From an uncultured Collinsella sp. (GTDB lineage: Bacteria; Actinomycetota; Coriobacteriia; Coriobacteriales; Coriobacteriaceae), in contig CAKUOD010000002.1 in assembly GCA_934668695.1 (NCBI GenBank), positions 62,001-126,000 on the forward strand: a stretch of DNA of 64,000 nt, given 5' to 3'. This document shows, piece after piece, positions 10,102 through 19,239 of the stretch. Both the position numbers and the translations under genes were made by a program. The notes under the pieces are model-generated. The model was not told where the DNA came from. It saw nothing but the letters and a program-made list of their open reading frames with translations, and did no database searches. Positions within the stretch are counted from its first letter, which is position 1. Every line of letters begins with the position of its first letter.

Positions 10102-10530
10102 TTAGATGACGTAGTCGTAGCCCTCGTTGGGGGCGACGAGCGCATCGAGCGTCACGCCGTCGAGGTAGTCGTTGATGAGCTTGTCCAGATTCTTCCACAC
10201 GTCGAGCGTGGGGCACTCATCAGATCGCGAGCAACCCTTGCAGTCGCCATCCAGACAGGCGACCGGCGCCAGGCTGCCCTCGGTCAGGCGCAAGATCTCG
10301 CCCACCGTGTACTGCTCGGGCGGGCGTGTGAGCACATAGCCGCCGCCCTTGCCGCGCATGCCCGAGAGCATATTGGCGCGCACGAGCGTCGCCAGAATAT
10401 TCTCGAGGTACTTCTCCGAAATACCCTGACGTGCCGCAATCTCTTTAAGCGGGATGCGACCGGCCGCTTGGTGCTCGGCCAGATCGACCATAACGCGCAG
10501 GGCATATCTGCCCTTAGTAGAAACCAACAT
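10102..10530 (-). CDS. Rrf2 family transcriptional regulator (IscR/CymR-like)
   Basis: A 142-aa winged-helix regulator. The N-terminus MLVSTKGRYALRVMVDLA and GISEKYLENILATLVRANML...GKGGGYVLTRP form the Rrf2 DNA-binding domain. Four cysteines at 92, 97, 100 and 106 sit in the loop where IscR-type proteins bind an iron-sulfur cluster, so it probably senses Fe-S or redox state. It is divergent from cysK across a 252-bp region with an inverted repeat over the cysK -10 element. Control of cysteine synthesis (as for CymR) is the likely role, though CymR itself lacks these cysteines. Confidence 0.9.
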   Translation of the reverse strand: MLVSTKGRYALRVMVDLAEHQAAGRIPLKEIAARQGISEKYLENILATLVRANMLSGMRGKGGGYVLTRPPEQYTVGEILRLTEGSLAPVACLDGDCKGCSRSDECPTLDVWKNLDKLINDYLDGVTLDALVAPNEGYDYVI

Positions 10531-10647
10531 ATATAGTGCTGCCTTTCGGTCTTTTAGTTCGTTGAAATTCTAGCCGAAAAATTGGCTTTGAAAATACCCG
10601 TTCCGGTCAAGATGGTTAATCAACTTGCAATAAACTCCTATTTCCTA

Positions 10648-10676
10648 TTGCATTACTAGGCTTTAGTGTCTAGTAT
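10648..10676 (+). promoter_or_regulatory. Predicted cysK promoter with an overlapping inverted repeat
   Basis: TTGCAT (10648-10653), a 17-bp spacer and TAGTAT (10671-10676) form a good sigma-70 promoter. An inverted repeat ACTAG (10655-10659) / CTAGT (10670-10674) spans the spacer and the -10 box, well placed for repression by the divergent Rrf2 protein. The operator role is inferred. Confidence 0.6.
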
Positions 10677-10782
10677 GCTTCCAACAGCAAAACGAACAAC
10701 CTATAAGGTTTGTGGGTTTCGCTGCTACACGCACCGTAAAACCACACGGTATCCAGTCATTTGAACACTTTGGAGGTTCACC

Positions 10783-11721
10783 ATGAGCAATGTTTACACG
10801 TCCATCGATCAGCTTATCGGCCACACCCCGCTTCTGGAGCTCACCCACTTTGAGGCCGACGAGGACCTCAAGGCCCGCGTGCTCGTCAAACTGGAATACT
10901 TCAACCCCGCCGGGTCCGTTAAAGACCGCGTCGCCAAGAACATGATTGACGAGGCCGAGAAGGCCGGCAAGCTCGTGCGTGGCGGCGACTACACCATCAT
11001 CGAGCCCACGAGCGGCAACACCGGCGTCGGCATCGCCTCGGTGGCGGCGGCCCGCGGCTACAAGGTGATCATCACCATGCCCGAGACCATGTCCGTCGAG
11101 CGCCGCAAGCTGATGCAGGCATACGGTGCGCAGCTCGTGCTCACCGACGGCTCCAAGGGCATGAAGGGCGCTATCGCCAAGGCGGAGGAGCTGCAGAAGG
11201 AGACTCCCAACAGCATCATCGCCGGCCAGTTTGTGAACCCCGCGAACCCGGCCATTCACAAGGCCACGACCGGCCCCGAGATCTGGGACGACACCGACGG
11301 CAAGGTCGACATCTTCGTCGCCGGCGTCGGCACCGGCGGCACCGTGACCGGCGTGGGCGAGTTCCTCAAGGAGCAAAACCCCGAGATTCAGGTCGTCGCC
11401 GTCGAGCCCGCCACCTCCCCGGTGCTCTCCAAGGGCCAGGCCGGCCCGCACAAGATCCAGGGTATCGGTGCCGGCTTTGTGCCCGACGTCCTCGACACCC
11501 AGGTCTACGACGAGATCATCCCCGTCGAGAACGACGACGCCTTTGCCACCGGCCGCGCCGTGGGCCACAAGGAGGGCGTGCTCGTGGGCATTTCGTCCGG
11601 CGCCGCCGTGTGGGCCGCACTGCAGCTGGCCAAGCGCCCCGAGAACGAGGGCAAGACCATCGTGGCGCTGCTCGCCGACACCGGCGAGCGCTACCTGTCC
11701 ACGGCACTCTTCCAGGATTAG
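10783..11721 (+). CDS. cysK: Cysteine synthase (O-acetylserine sulfhydrylase)
   Basis: PLP enzyme that makes L-cysteine from O-acetylserine and sulfide. Length is 312 aa, normal for CysK. The PLP lysine is K47 in NPAGSVKDR; the substrate loop TSGNTG and the phosphate-binding GTGGT are present, and the C-terminal GISSGAA is intact. GGAGGT lies 8 nt before the ATG. It is divergent from the Rrf2 regulator (10102-10530), whose probable operator overlaps the cysK promoter, so expression is likely tied to cysteine or Fe-S status. Confidence 0.96.
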   Translation: MSNVYTSIDQLIGHTPLLELTHFEADEDLKARVLVKLEYFNPAGSVKDRVAKNMIDEAEKAGKLVRGGDYTIIEPTSGNTGVGIASVAAARGYKVIITMPETMSVERRKLMQAYGAQLVLTDGSKGMKGAIAKAEELQKETPNSIIAGQFVNPANPAIHKATTGPEIWDDTDGKVDIFVAGVGTGGTVTGVGEFLKEQNPEIQVVAVEPATSPVLSKGQAGPHKIQGIGAGFVPDVLDTQVYDEIIPVENDDAFATGRAVGHKEGVLVGISSGAAVWAALQLAKRPENEGKTIVALLADTGERYLSTALFQD

Positions 11722-11823
11722 AGCTCTTGTTCTTAGAACGAGTCCAAGGCACGCCGGTCTCCCCTCTCTTCTGGCAGCCTGAGCTCATCCCAACAGGGTG
11801 TCCCACAGGACGCCCGAACTTGC

Positions 11824-11872
11824 TACAATGTCTGCGGCGCGGAACCAGCCTCCCGCGCCGCTTTTCTTTTTT
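11824..11872 (+). terminator. Hairpin terminator with an extended -10 just before it
   Basis: GCGGCGCGG (11834-11842) pairs with CCGCGCCGC (11853-11861) and runs into CTTTTCTTTTTT. It can end cysK transcription. Immediately upstream is TGCTACAAT (TACAAT at 11824-11829), an extended -10; a transcript from it would begin essentially inside the hairpin. Whether that -10 is used is unknown. Confidence 0.75.
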
Positions 11873-11901
11873 GGCCACATGCCACCAAGGAGAACCTCCC
11901 C

Positions 11902-13002
11902 ATGCACAACAAGCGCGTGCTCGTCGCCATGAGCGGCGGCGTCGATTCCAGCGTGACCGCATATCTGCTCAAAAGTCAGGGTTACGAATGTGTCGGTGCC
12001 ACCATGCGCCTCACCTGCCCCGCGCCCGATCCCACCACGGGCATGAGTAAGGTTGACCGCGACATCGCCGATGCAAAGGCCGTCGCCGAGCGCCTGGGGA
12101 TACCCCATCACGTGCTCGACTTGCAGCAAACCTTCGACCGCAACGTTGTCGAGCGTTTTATGAACGCCTACCAGGAGGGGCTGACACCCAATCCGTGCAT
12201 CATCTGCAACCGCCATATTAAGTTTGGCGCGTTGCTGGATGCGGCGCTGGATATGGGCTGCGACTACATCGCCACAGGCCACTATGCCAAAACGAGTCAG
12301 GCGCCCGACGGCACCTGGCAGCTGCATCGCGGCGAGGACCCCAAAAAGGACCAGAGTTACTTTTTGTATTCGCTCACGCAGGAGCGCCTGGCGCACACGA
12401 TCTTTCCGCTGGCAGGCCTAGACAAAGAGCGCGACGTGCGCCGCATAGCCACCGAGCAGGGCTTTGTTAACGCCAAGAAGGCCGAAAGCGAGGACATCTG
12501 CTTTATTCCAGACGGTGACTACGCGGGCTATATCGAGCGCCGCTGCGGACATGCCGCCGCACCGGGCAACATCGTATGGCGCGACGGCAGCGTGGTTGGG
12601 CGCCACAACGGCGCGCTGCGCTACACCATCGGCCAGCGTAAGGGCTTGGGCGTCGCGATGGCGCATCCCGTGTACGTAACGGGTGTCGACGCCGTCAACA
12701 ACACCGTGCATCTGGGCGAGGCAGAGGACCTGACGGCCACGGCGCTCACGGCCAACGACTGGATTTGGAGCGCCCCTGCCGACCGCATGGAGGCAGAGCT
12801 CGATGCCGGCGGCATTCGCGTGGGCGCCAAGTACCGCTACCGTCAGAAAGACCAGGCAGCGACCCTTACGCGCGGCGAAGACGGGCAAATGTTGCTGACC
12901 TTTGACGAGCCGCAACGAGCCATCGCCCCCGGCCAAGCCGTCGTCGTCTATCGCGGCGACATCGTCCTGGGCGGCGGCACCGTGACCGGCGCCATCAAAT
13001 AA
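11902..13002 (+). CDS. mnmA: tRNA-specific 2-thiouridylase
   Basis: Adenylates and thiolates U34 of tRNA Lys, Glu and Gln. Length is 366 aa. The PP-loop SGGVDSS is at 11-17; the two catalytic cysteines are C99 (NPCIICNRHIKFG) and C200 (EDICFIPDG), both with typical surroundings; RYTIGQRKGLG is the conserved C-terminal family motif. AAGGAG lies 9 nt upstream of the ATG. Its position after cysK is functionally sensible since the sulfur comes from cysteine, and two of its possible substrates, tRNA-Glu and tRNA-Gln, are encoded as CTC/CTG isoacceptors at 61.4-61.6 kb (those with C34 are not modified). Confidence 0.96.
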   Translation: MHNKRVLVAMSGGVDSSVTAYLLKSQGYECVGATMRLTCPAPDPTTGMSKVDRDIADAKAVAERLGIPHHVLDLQQTFDRNVVERFMNAYQEGLTPNPCIICNRHIKFGALLDAALDMGCDYIATGHYAKTSQAPDGTWQLHRGEDPKKDQSYFLYSLTQERLAHTIFPLAGLDKERDVRRIATEQGFVNAKKAESEDICFIPDGDYAGYIERRCGHAAAPGNIVWRDGSVVGRHNGALRYTIGQRKGLGVAMAHPVYVTGVDAVNNTVHLGEAEDLTATALTANDWIWSAPADRMEAELDAGGIRVGAKYRYRQKDQAATLTRGEDGQMLLTFDEPQRAIAPGQAVVVYRGDIVLGGGTVTGAIK

Positions 13003-13031
13003 CAGCGCCCTGCCACCATCCCCTCTATAAC

Positions 13032-13091
13032 TTGCGGTGAAATAGGGACTGTTGGCGTTTAAAACCCCCAACAGTCCCTATTTCACCGCAA
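13032..13091. repeat. Family B palindrome, copy 2
   Basis: Arms TTGCGGTGAAATAGGGACTG / CAGTCCCTATTTCACCGCAA are perfectly complementary (20 bp) around a ~20-nt centre that itself pairs in part. It lies between the convergent mnmA (ends 13002) and M42 peptidase (ends 13147) genes, where it could end transcription from both sides. Confidence 0.9.
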
Positions 13092-13146
13092 CTTAGAGAG
13101 GACGGCCTCGGTCGGTACTGCCGTGTCAGCCGAGGCCGCTGCATCG

Positions 13147-14190
13147 TTAGCGCTGGACGTAGGCGCGAACCAGCTCGTAGGTATTGCGCACACCGTCCAT
13201 GTGGCTGCGCTCGTAGTTGTGGCTCGCGTACACGCCGGGGCCGATCAGACCATGGCGAATGTCGTAGCCGGCCGAGAGCGTGGCCTCGACGTCGGAGCCG
13301 TAGTGCGGGTACACATCGATGGCGTAATCGAGCTCCAGCTCGCGCGCGATGTTGGACAGCGTGGTTACCAGGTCGTAGTTGTACGGACCGCCCGAATCCT
13401 TGGCGCAAATCGAAACCATGCGCTCGGTGCAGCCCAGGTCGTCGCCCACGCAGCCCATGTCCACGCTGATCATCTCGCGCGTGTCGGCCGGCACAAAGGC
13501 ACCGCCGTGGCCGACCTCCTCGTACACCGTAAAGAGCAGCGATACCTTGCGCGAAAGCGTCACCTCGCCGCCAGCAACGGCGCGGGCCAAACCCAGCAGA
13601 ATCGACGCCGACAGCTTGTCGTCAAGGAAGCGGCTCTTAATGTAGCCGCTCTCCGTCACCGTGGTACGCGGATCCATAGCGATGATGTCGCCCGTCTGAA
13701 TACCCAGCTCGAGCACATCGTCCTTGCTGTCAACGTTCTCGTCGAGCAGGATTTCCATGTTCTTCTCGATGGTCTTGACCGGCTCATCGGCCACATGCGC
13801 CGAAGGCTCGGTATTGAGGACCACGCCCGTGTAGACATTGCCATCGCGTGTGTAGACGGTACAGTTCTCGCCATCGGCCGTAGACCACTGGTGCCCGCCG
13901 AGCGTCGTGGGGCGCAGGCGACCATTGTCCTTAATGGAGCGTACCATGGCGCCCAGGGTATCGACATGGCTCGCCAATACGAGCGGCTCGCCCTCGCCGC
14001 CAAGCTCAACCAACACGTTGCCCTTATTGGAGCGCTCGGGGCCAAAGCCCATATCGCGCAACGTTTCCATTAGATAGTCAGTAGCCGCACGGGTATAGCC
14101 CGTAGGTGAAGCAATAGAAGTCAGCGTCTTCAACTGGTCAGTAATATAGGAGAGCGTCTCCTCTAGAGAAGCATCAACATTAGAAGCCAT
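13147..14190 (-). CDS. M42 family metallopeptidase
   Basis: Cytosolic di-zinc aminopeptidase/glucanase-like family, 347 aa. Visible metal and catalytic motifs are LASHVDTLG (first His/Asp), LDDKLSASILLGLA, TVYEEVGHGGA (Glu pair) and SVDMGC, with a late His in ASHNYERSH. The ATG at 14190 is preferred because GGAAGG sits 6 nt upstream; an ATG at 14196 is also in frame. It ends facing mnmA across a family B palindrome. Exact peptide preference cannot be deduced. Confidence 0.9.
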   Translation of the reverse strand: MASNVDASLEETLSYITDQLKTLTSIASPTGYTRAATDYLMETLRDMGFGPERSNKGNVLVELGGEGEPLVLASHVDTLGAMVRSIKDNGRLRPTTLGGHQWSTADGENCTVYTRDGNVYTGVVLNTEPSAHVADEPVKTIEKNMEILLDENVDSKDDVLELGIQTGDIIAMDPRTTVTESGYIKSRFLDDKLSASILLGLARAVAGGEVTLSRKVSLLFTVYEEVGHGGAFVPADTREMISVDMGCVGDDLGCTERMVSICAKDSGGPYNYDLVTTLSNIARELELDYAIDVYPHYGSDVEATLSAGYDIRHGLIGPGVYASHNYERSHMDGVRNTYELVRAYVQR

Positions 14191-14801
14191 ATGCATCCTT
14201 CCAAGTAAAACTAAGACCGAGTCCCGATTTTAACCGTTCTGCACGTGCAATGCCCCAGGAGCCGAACCGCCTCCAGACGTCCCCGCACCGGTTTTCTGCA
14301 CGCGCACGGTTTACAATCCCAATCTTGCATAAATCCTATCGGTATCTGCATAGAAATGAGGCATCTTTTTGCTTCGTCTCAGGGTACCCCACCTTAGACC
14401 GTGCAAAAAACGGAGTATTCAGCACCGTGGGCCCCAACGGCCCCATCACAACCGACATAACGACGTGGTTACAGCAGTGTTGCAGGCCGGCGCAAACCAA
14501 AAACGCGGCGACAGCCATCTCCGCCCATCGATAGCCCGCCCACAAGGACTGTCGATGGGCGCCGCGGGCCACTACGGCCCATTCACAACGTTATGCATTT
14601 TTCAGAGCTTGCTGAATACTCCCAAAAATGCACGCTGGGAAGTGCACCACCTATCCGCAGCGGGCAGCATGCCTTGGTTTTGCCCATATCGGGGCATCGG
14701 CGCGGCACAAAAAGCCCCCGCCGCACGAAGTGCGCAGCGGGGGCTTCCGACATGTCCGAGGACGATTGTGGGGCTAACGGGCAGGGGCCCGCCGAACCAA
14801 G
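14191..14801. other. Long non-coding stretch with inverted repeats
   Basis: No credible gene was found in about 500 bp. It contains a 13-bp inverted pair, GGAGTATTCAGCA (14412-14424) and TGCTGAATACTCC (14610-14622); the second copy lies inside another inverted repeat, TGCATTTTT (14594-14602) / AAAAATGCA (14624-14632). GCCCATCGA (14523) / TCGATGGGC (14552-14560) forms a further hairpin. It could be a repeat cluster or a structured leader; it is unassigned. Confidence 0.45.
14709..14746 (-). terminator. Rho-independent terminator after the iron alcohol dehydrogenase
   Basis: On the minus strand AAGCCCCCGC pairs with GCGGGGGCTT and is followed by TTT; it lies 55 nt after the dehydrogenase stop at 14802. 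Confidence 0.88.
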
Positions 14802-15968
14802 TTAGGCAGCCGGGCAGATCTTCTTGAAGAGCTCGATGACGTCGTCGAGCGTCGCCTCGCGCGGGTTACCCGGGAAGCAGGCGTCAGCCATGGCGTCCTT
14901 GGCCAGGACCTCGATCTCGTCAGCCTTCATGGCCTCGCAGACGTGCGGGATGTTCACGTCGGCAGAGAGCTGCTTGACGGCGGCGATGGCGGCGTCGGCG
15001 GCCTCGTCGGTGCTCATGCCCGTGGTGTCAACGCCCATGGCAACGGCAACCTTGGCCAGACGCTCGGCGCAAACCGGCTTGTTGAACTCCATGGCGATCG
15101 GCAGCAGCATGGCGCAAGCGACGCCGTGCGGGGTGTCGTAGTGAGCGGACAGGGTGTGAGCCATGGCGTGGTCGATGCCCAGGCCAACGTTGGAGAAGCC
15201 CATGCCGGCGACATACTGGCCAAGAGCCATGCCCTCACGGCCGGAGCCGGGCTGGCCGGACTTGGCCTCGGCGACGGAGTCGCGCAGGTTCTCGCTGATC
15301 AGCTTAATAGCCTCAAAGTGGAACATGTCGGAGAGCTCCCAAGCGCCCTTGGTGGTGTAGCCCTCGATGGCGTGGGTTAGAGCGTCCATGCCGGTGGAGG
15401 CGGTCAGGCCGGCGGGCATGGAAGCCATCATGTCGGGGTCGACGACGGCGACCTCGGGGGCGTCGTTGGTGTCGACGCACACGAACTTGCGGACCTTCTC
15501 GGGGTCGGTGATGACGTAGTTGATGGTCACCTCGGCAGCGGTACCGGCGGTCGTCGGCACAGCGATGGTAAACACGGCGTGGTTCTTAGTGGGAGCAACG
15601 CCCTCGAGGCTGCGGACATCGGCAAACTCGGGGTTGTTGATGATGATGCCGATAGCCTTGGCGGTGTCCATGGAGGAGCCACCACCGATGGTCACGATAG
15701 CGTCAGCCTCGGCGGCCTTGAAGGCCTCGACGCCGTCCTTGACGTTCTGGATAGTGGGGTTGGGCTTAATCTCGGAGTAGAGGCTCCAAGCGATGCCGGC
15801 GGCGTCGAGCTCGTCGGTCACCTTGGCGGTAACGCCAAACTTGACCAGGTCGGGATCGGAGCAGACGAAGATCTTCTTGTAGCCGCGACGCTGGAGCTCG
15901 CCGGGGATCTCCTTGATAGCGCCGGAACCATGATAAGAGATGGTATTGAGAACGAAACGATTAGCCAT
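14802..15968 (-). CDS. Iron-containing alcohol dehydrogenase (FucO-like)
   Basis: Group III NAD(P)-dependent alcohol dehydrogenase, 388 aa. Nucleotide-binding GGGSSMDTAKAIG is near residue 97. Metal ligands lie in TGMDALTHAIEGY and IDHAMAHTLSAHYDTPHG, as in lactaldehyde reductase/1,2-propanediol oxidoreductase. The start at 15968 has GGGAGG 8 nt upstream; a longer ORF has no ribosome-binding site. It is monocistronic, with a terminator at 14709. The FucO-like substrate (lactaldehyde to propanediol) is the best guess from overall similarity, but other short-chain alcohols are possible. Confidence 0.88.
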   Translation of the reverse strand: MANRFVLNTISYHGSGAIKEIPGELQRRGYKKIFVCSDPDLVKFGVTAKVTDELDAAGIAWSLYSEIKPNPTIQNVKDGVEAFKAAEADAIVTIGGGSSMDTAKAIGIIINNPEFADVRSLEGVAPTKNHAVFTIAVPTTAGTAAEVTINYVITDPEKVRKFVCVDTNDAPEVAVVDPDMMASMPAGLTASTGMDALTHAIEGYTTKGAWELSDMFHFEAIKLISENLRDSVAEAKSGQPGSGREGMALGQYVAGMGFSNVGLGIDHAMAHTLSAHYDTPHGVACAMLLPIAMEFNKPVCAERLAKVAVAMGVDTTGMSTDEAADAAIAAVKQLSADVNIPHVCEAMKADEIEVLAKDAMADACFPGNPREATLDDVIELFKKICPAA

Positions 15969-16065
15969 TGATAGCCTCCCATCGTGTGCGGGGCACCCAT
16001 TACGCCCCACGCTATGAGTCCCATCCTAACGCTTTTGAAACAAAAAACACGTGAGAACGTCAAAA

Positions 16066-16084
16066 TTGTTAAAGCGTTTCAACA
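16066..16084. promoter_or_regulatory. Possible LacI-type operator upstream of the alcohol dehydrogenase
   Basis: TTGTTAAAGCGTTTCAACA is an imperfect palindrome with a central CG, the general shape of LacI-family operators. A related half appears at 16029-16042 (AACGCTTTTGAAAC). Both lie in the 165-bp gap ahead of the dehydrogenase gene. No cognate regulator is in the window. Confidence 0.3.
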
Positions 16085-16100
16085 GAAGATGAAAAATATT

Positions 16101-16127
16101 GCGGCAAAGGGACAACCCCTTTGCCGC
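16101..16127 (-). terminator. Hairpin terminator after the DUF1275 gene
   Basis: GCGGCAAAGGG pairs with CCCTTTGCCGC around a 5-nt loop; on the minus strand it is followed by AATATTTTTC. It lies just after the stop at 16134. Confidence 0.8.
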
Positions 16128-16133
16128 ATTCGG

Positions 16134-16850
16134 TTACTTTCGACAGCCCTCTTTCCAAGCCTCGGCCGCAACCTTCCAGCGAAAACGCAAGTCGCGCTCG
16201 CGGTCGATAAACATGATGGCAAACGCGACAAACAACAGCACGCTCGCCACGACGATGGCGTGCAGGCCCATGCGCTCAATACACCAGTTGCCCAACACGG
16301 CGCCAAACACAAAGGTAAAGATCACGCCAAAGTACAGCAGGCCGTTTTCCAAAAAGCCGCGCTTGTGGGTGATGATGTAATCGTCCACGTTTTGCAGCGC
16401 GTTGCGCAAGTTGCCGATGCACATGGTCGTGGCGATGCCGTGACCGTGGATCTTGCGGAAGCTCTCGACTTGCATACCGCAGGCAAACGAAGTAAGGCAG
16501 TTGGCGAGCAGGTTGAAATCGCCGCCCGGGATAAAGCTCACGCCCAGCAAGATAACGGCTTCAAAAAACACCGTCACCTGGCGCCAGTGAATCACACTGC
16601 CAAACCGCTCGTGAACCAGGTCGGCAAGCATAATGCCCACGGCAAACGACACCACGGGAAAGAAGTAGCGTCCCGCCAGCGTCCAGTTGCCCTCCGAGAT
16701 GCTCACGCCCACCAGCAAGATATTGCCCGTCTGCGCGTTTGCGAAAACATGGTCGCGCCCAATGTACGAATACACATCCATAAAGCCACCGGCGAGCGCC
16801 AGGATAATGCCCAGTTCGATGGACTCCGATATCTGTTTGGCACGTTGCAT
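16134..16850 (-). CDS. YoaK/DUF1275 family membrane protein
   Basis: A 238-aa integral membrane protein with about six hydrophobic segments. The N-terminal GGFMDVYSYIGRDHVFANAQTGNILLVG is the DUF1275 hallmark. Members have no firmly known substrate. The start at 16850 is set by AAGGAGG 10 nt upstream; an upstream in-frame start would add about 78 residues of Arg-rich, implausible sequence. It lies between the alcohol dehydrogenase and the divergent ygiQ gene. Confidence 0.88.
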   Translation of the reverse strand: MQRAKQISESIELGIILALAGGFMDVYSYIGRDHVFANAQTGNILLVGVSISEGNWTLAGRYFFPVVSFAVGIMLADLVHERFGSVIHWRQVTVFFEAVILLGVSFIPGGDFNLLANCLTSFACGMQVESFRKIHGHGIATTMCIGNLRNALQNVDDYIITHKRGFLENGLLYFGVIFTFVFGAVLGNWCIERMGLHAIVVASVLLFVAFAIMFIDRERDLRFRWKVAAEAWKEGCRK

Positions 16851-17103
16851 CGTCGTGCATCCTCCTTGTTGACGACCCTCTCGTGCGTTGGCGGACACAC
16901 AGCCACCGTTCATACTGTAACCCATTGACAGCATGGCATGCGCGCGAGACGGCCCCTTCGACACGGGGATACACAGTCTGGAAACAAACGATACCCGTAT
17001 CGACACGCCGATCCGCCAGCCCATGTACTCCACCAGTCTTTTTAGCTCCGTCCCAAAAAGACTGGTTACAATTACGTGCAGCATACAAACACCGGGAGGG
17101 ATC

Positions 17104-19239
17104 GTGGCAAAAAAGCCTCAGCACGCTCAGAACAACCAGCGCGGCCAACAGGGCAAGCAAGGCCAGCAGCAAAAGCGCGGCGGTAAGGCGCAGGGTGGGC
17201 ACACCACTCATGCTCCAGCAGCGCCCTCACGCCCCTGGCGTCCGAGCCGCGACAAGTTCCTCCCCGTCAGCCGCGCCGACATGGATGCACGTGGCTGGGA
17301 CCAGTGCGACTTTGTCTACATCTGCGGCGATGCCTACGTGGACCATCCGAGCTTTGGCATGGCCATCATCAGCCGCGTGCTCGATGCGCACGGCTACAAG
17401 GTGGGCATCATCTGCCAGCCCGACTGGACCGACCCCGCCAGCATCACCGTGCTTGGCGAGCCGCGCCTGGGCTTTCTCGTCAGTGCCGGCAACATGGACT
17501 CCATGGTCAACCACTATTCGGTGACCAAGCACCGCCGCCATACCGACGCCTATACTCCTGGCGGCGAGGAAGGCCACCGGCCCAACCGAGCCGTCACGGT
17601 CTATGGCAATCTCATCCGCCAGACGTTCAAAGACGCGCCCATCATCATCGGCGGCATCGAGGCGAGCCTGCGTCGTCTGGCACACTATGACTACTGGCAG
17701 GACAAGCTCAAGCGTTCGGTGCTGCTCGACTCGGGTGCGGATATCCTCATCTACGGCATGGGCGAGCACGCGATCGTCGAGATCGCCGACGCGCTCGACG
17801 CCGGGCTGCCCATCGACCAGATCACCTACATCAACGGCACCGTCTACCGTACCAGCTCGCTCGACGAAGTCTACGACTACGACCTGCTGCCCAGCTGGGA
17901 CGACCTTTCGTCCGACAAGCTCAACTACGCACGCAGCTTTAACGTGCAGCAGCAAAACATGGACCCCATCACCGGCCATCGCCTGGTGGAGCCCTACCCC
18001 AACAACGTCTACGTGGTGCAAAATCCGCCATCGGCAACGCTCACCACCGACGAGATGGACGAGGTCGCCGAACTCCCCTACGCGCGCGACTGGCACCCCG
18101 ACTACGATGCCGTAGGCGGCGTGCCGGCCTTTGCCGAGATCAAGTTTTCCATCAGCTCCAACCGCGGCTGCTTTGGCGAGTGCTCGTTTTGCGCGCTCAC
18201 CTTCCACCAGGGCCGCGTGCTGCAGATGCGCAGCCACGACTCGATCGTGCGCGAGGCCGAGCTGCTCACGCACGACCCGGAGTTTAAGGGCTACATCAAC
18301 GACGTGGGCGGACCGACGGCCAACTTTAGCCGTCCGGCCTGCGACAAGCAGCTCAAGCACGGCGTATGCAAGAACAAGCGCTGCCTGTGGCCGAGCGTGT
18401 GCAAGAACATGGTGGTCGACGAGAGCGGCTACACGCAGCTGCTGCGCGACCTGCGCCAGCTGCCGGGCGTCAAGAAGGTCTTTGTGCGCAGCGGCATCCG
18501 CTTCGACTACACCATGGCCGATGCCTCGGACGAGTTTTTGCGCGAGCTGCTCGAGCACCATGTCTCGGGCCAGCTGCGCGTAGCGCCCGAGCACGTGAGC
18601 GATGCGGTGCTGTCCGTGATGGGCAAGCCGAGCCGCGCCGTCTACGACGCATTCTGCCGCAAATTTGAGCGCCTGAACCGCGAGTACGGACTCAAGCAGT
18701 ACGTGGTGCCGTATCTGATCTCGAGCCATCCAGGCTCGACGATGAAGGAAGCCGTGGACCTCGCCGAGGCCGTGCGCGACATGGGCTACATGCCCGAGCA
18801 GGTGCAGGATTTCTACCCCACCCCGTCCACCATGTCGACCTGCATGTACTACACCGGTGTGGACCCACGCACCATGCAACCGATCTACGTGGCACGCGAC
18901 CCGCACGAGAAGGCCATGCAGCGCGCGCTGATTCAGTACCGCAAGCCCGAGAACTACAAGCTTGTGCGCGAGGCGCTGGAGAAGGCCGGCCGTCGCGACC
19001 TGATCGGCTACACCAAGCATTGCCTGATCCGCCCCGTGCCGCCGCGCCCGGGCGAGACGTCTGCCAGCGGCGGACACGGCACCGGCAAGAAGGGCGGCAA
19101 GCCGCACGGTGGTGCCGCCGGCAAGGGGCCCAAGGGTAGCAAGGGCCATGGCGGTATGTCGCGCGCGCAGAACACTGCGGGGCGTAACCGTGCGGCCCAG
19201 GGTCGTCAGGGAGCCAACGGAGGCGGACGCCGCAACTAG
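17104..19239 (+). CDS. YgiQ family radical SAM protein
   Basis: A 711-aa radical SAM enzyme of the YgiQ family, whose substrate is unknown. The N-terminal domain is typical (SRADMDARGWDQCDFVYICGDAYVDHPSFG), and the cluster-binding motif is SSNRGCFGECSFCALTFHQGR (CxxxCxxC). The C-terminal VQDFYPTPSTMSTCMYYTG and KPENYKLVREAL are also family features. The start is a GTG at 17104 preceded by GGGAGGG. The N-terminus (about 45 residues) and C-terminus (about 75 residues) are Gln/Lys/Gly-rich, probably disordered and RNA-binding-like additions. The stop overlaps the stop of the convergent CPBP gene. Confidence 0.92.
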   Translation: MAKKPQHAQNNQRGQQGKQGQQQKRGGKAQGGHTTHAPAAPSRPWRPSRDKFLPVSRADMDARGWDQCDFVYICGDAYVDHPSFGMAIISRVLDAHGYKVGIICQPDWTDPASITVLGEPRLGFLVSAGNMDSMVNHYSVTKHRRHTDAYTPGGEEGHRPNRAVTVYGNLIRQTFKDAPIIIGGIEASLRRLAHYDYWQDKLKRSVLLDSGADILIYGMGEHAIVEIADALDAGLPIDQITYINGTVYRTSSLDEVYDYDLLPSWDDLSSDKLNYARSFNVQQQNMDPITGHRLVEPYPNNVYVVQNPPSATLTTDEMDEVAELPYARDWHPDYDAVGGVPAFAEIKFSISSNRGCFGECSFCALTFHQGRVLQMRSHDSIVREAELLTHDPEFKGYINDVGGPTANFSRPACDKQLKHGVCKNKRCLWPSVCKNMVVDESGYTQLLRDLRQLPGVKKVFVRSGIRFDYTMADASDEFLRELLEHHVSGQLRVAPEHVSDAVLSVMGKPSRAVYDAFCRKFERLNREYGLKQYVVPYLISSHPGSTMKEAVDLAEAVRDMGYMPEQVQDFYPTPSTMSTCMYYTGVDPRTMQPIYVARDPHEKAMQRALIQYRKPENYKLVREALEKAGRRDLIGYTKHCLIRPVPPRPGETSASGGHGTGKKGGKPHGGAAGKGPKGSKGHGGMSRAQNTAGRNRAAQGRQGANGGGRRN

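Noticed and set aside
10531..10782. Riboswitch or T-box ahead of cysK
   Set aside because: The leader is too short and lacks T-box or other known riboswitch motifs; promoter plus operator explains the region.
14336..14572. 78-codon minus-strand frame in the gene-free stretch
   Set aside because: No ribosome-binding site and no recognisable protein features; spans the inverted repeats.
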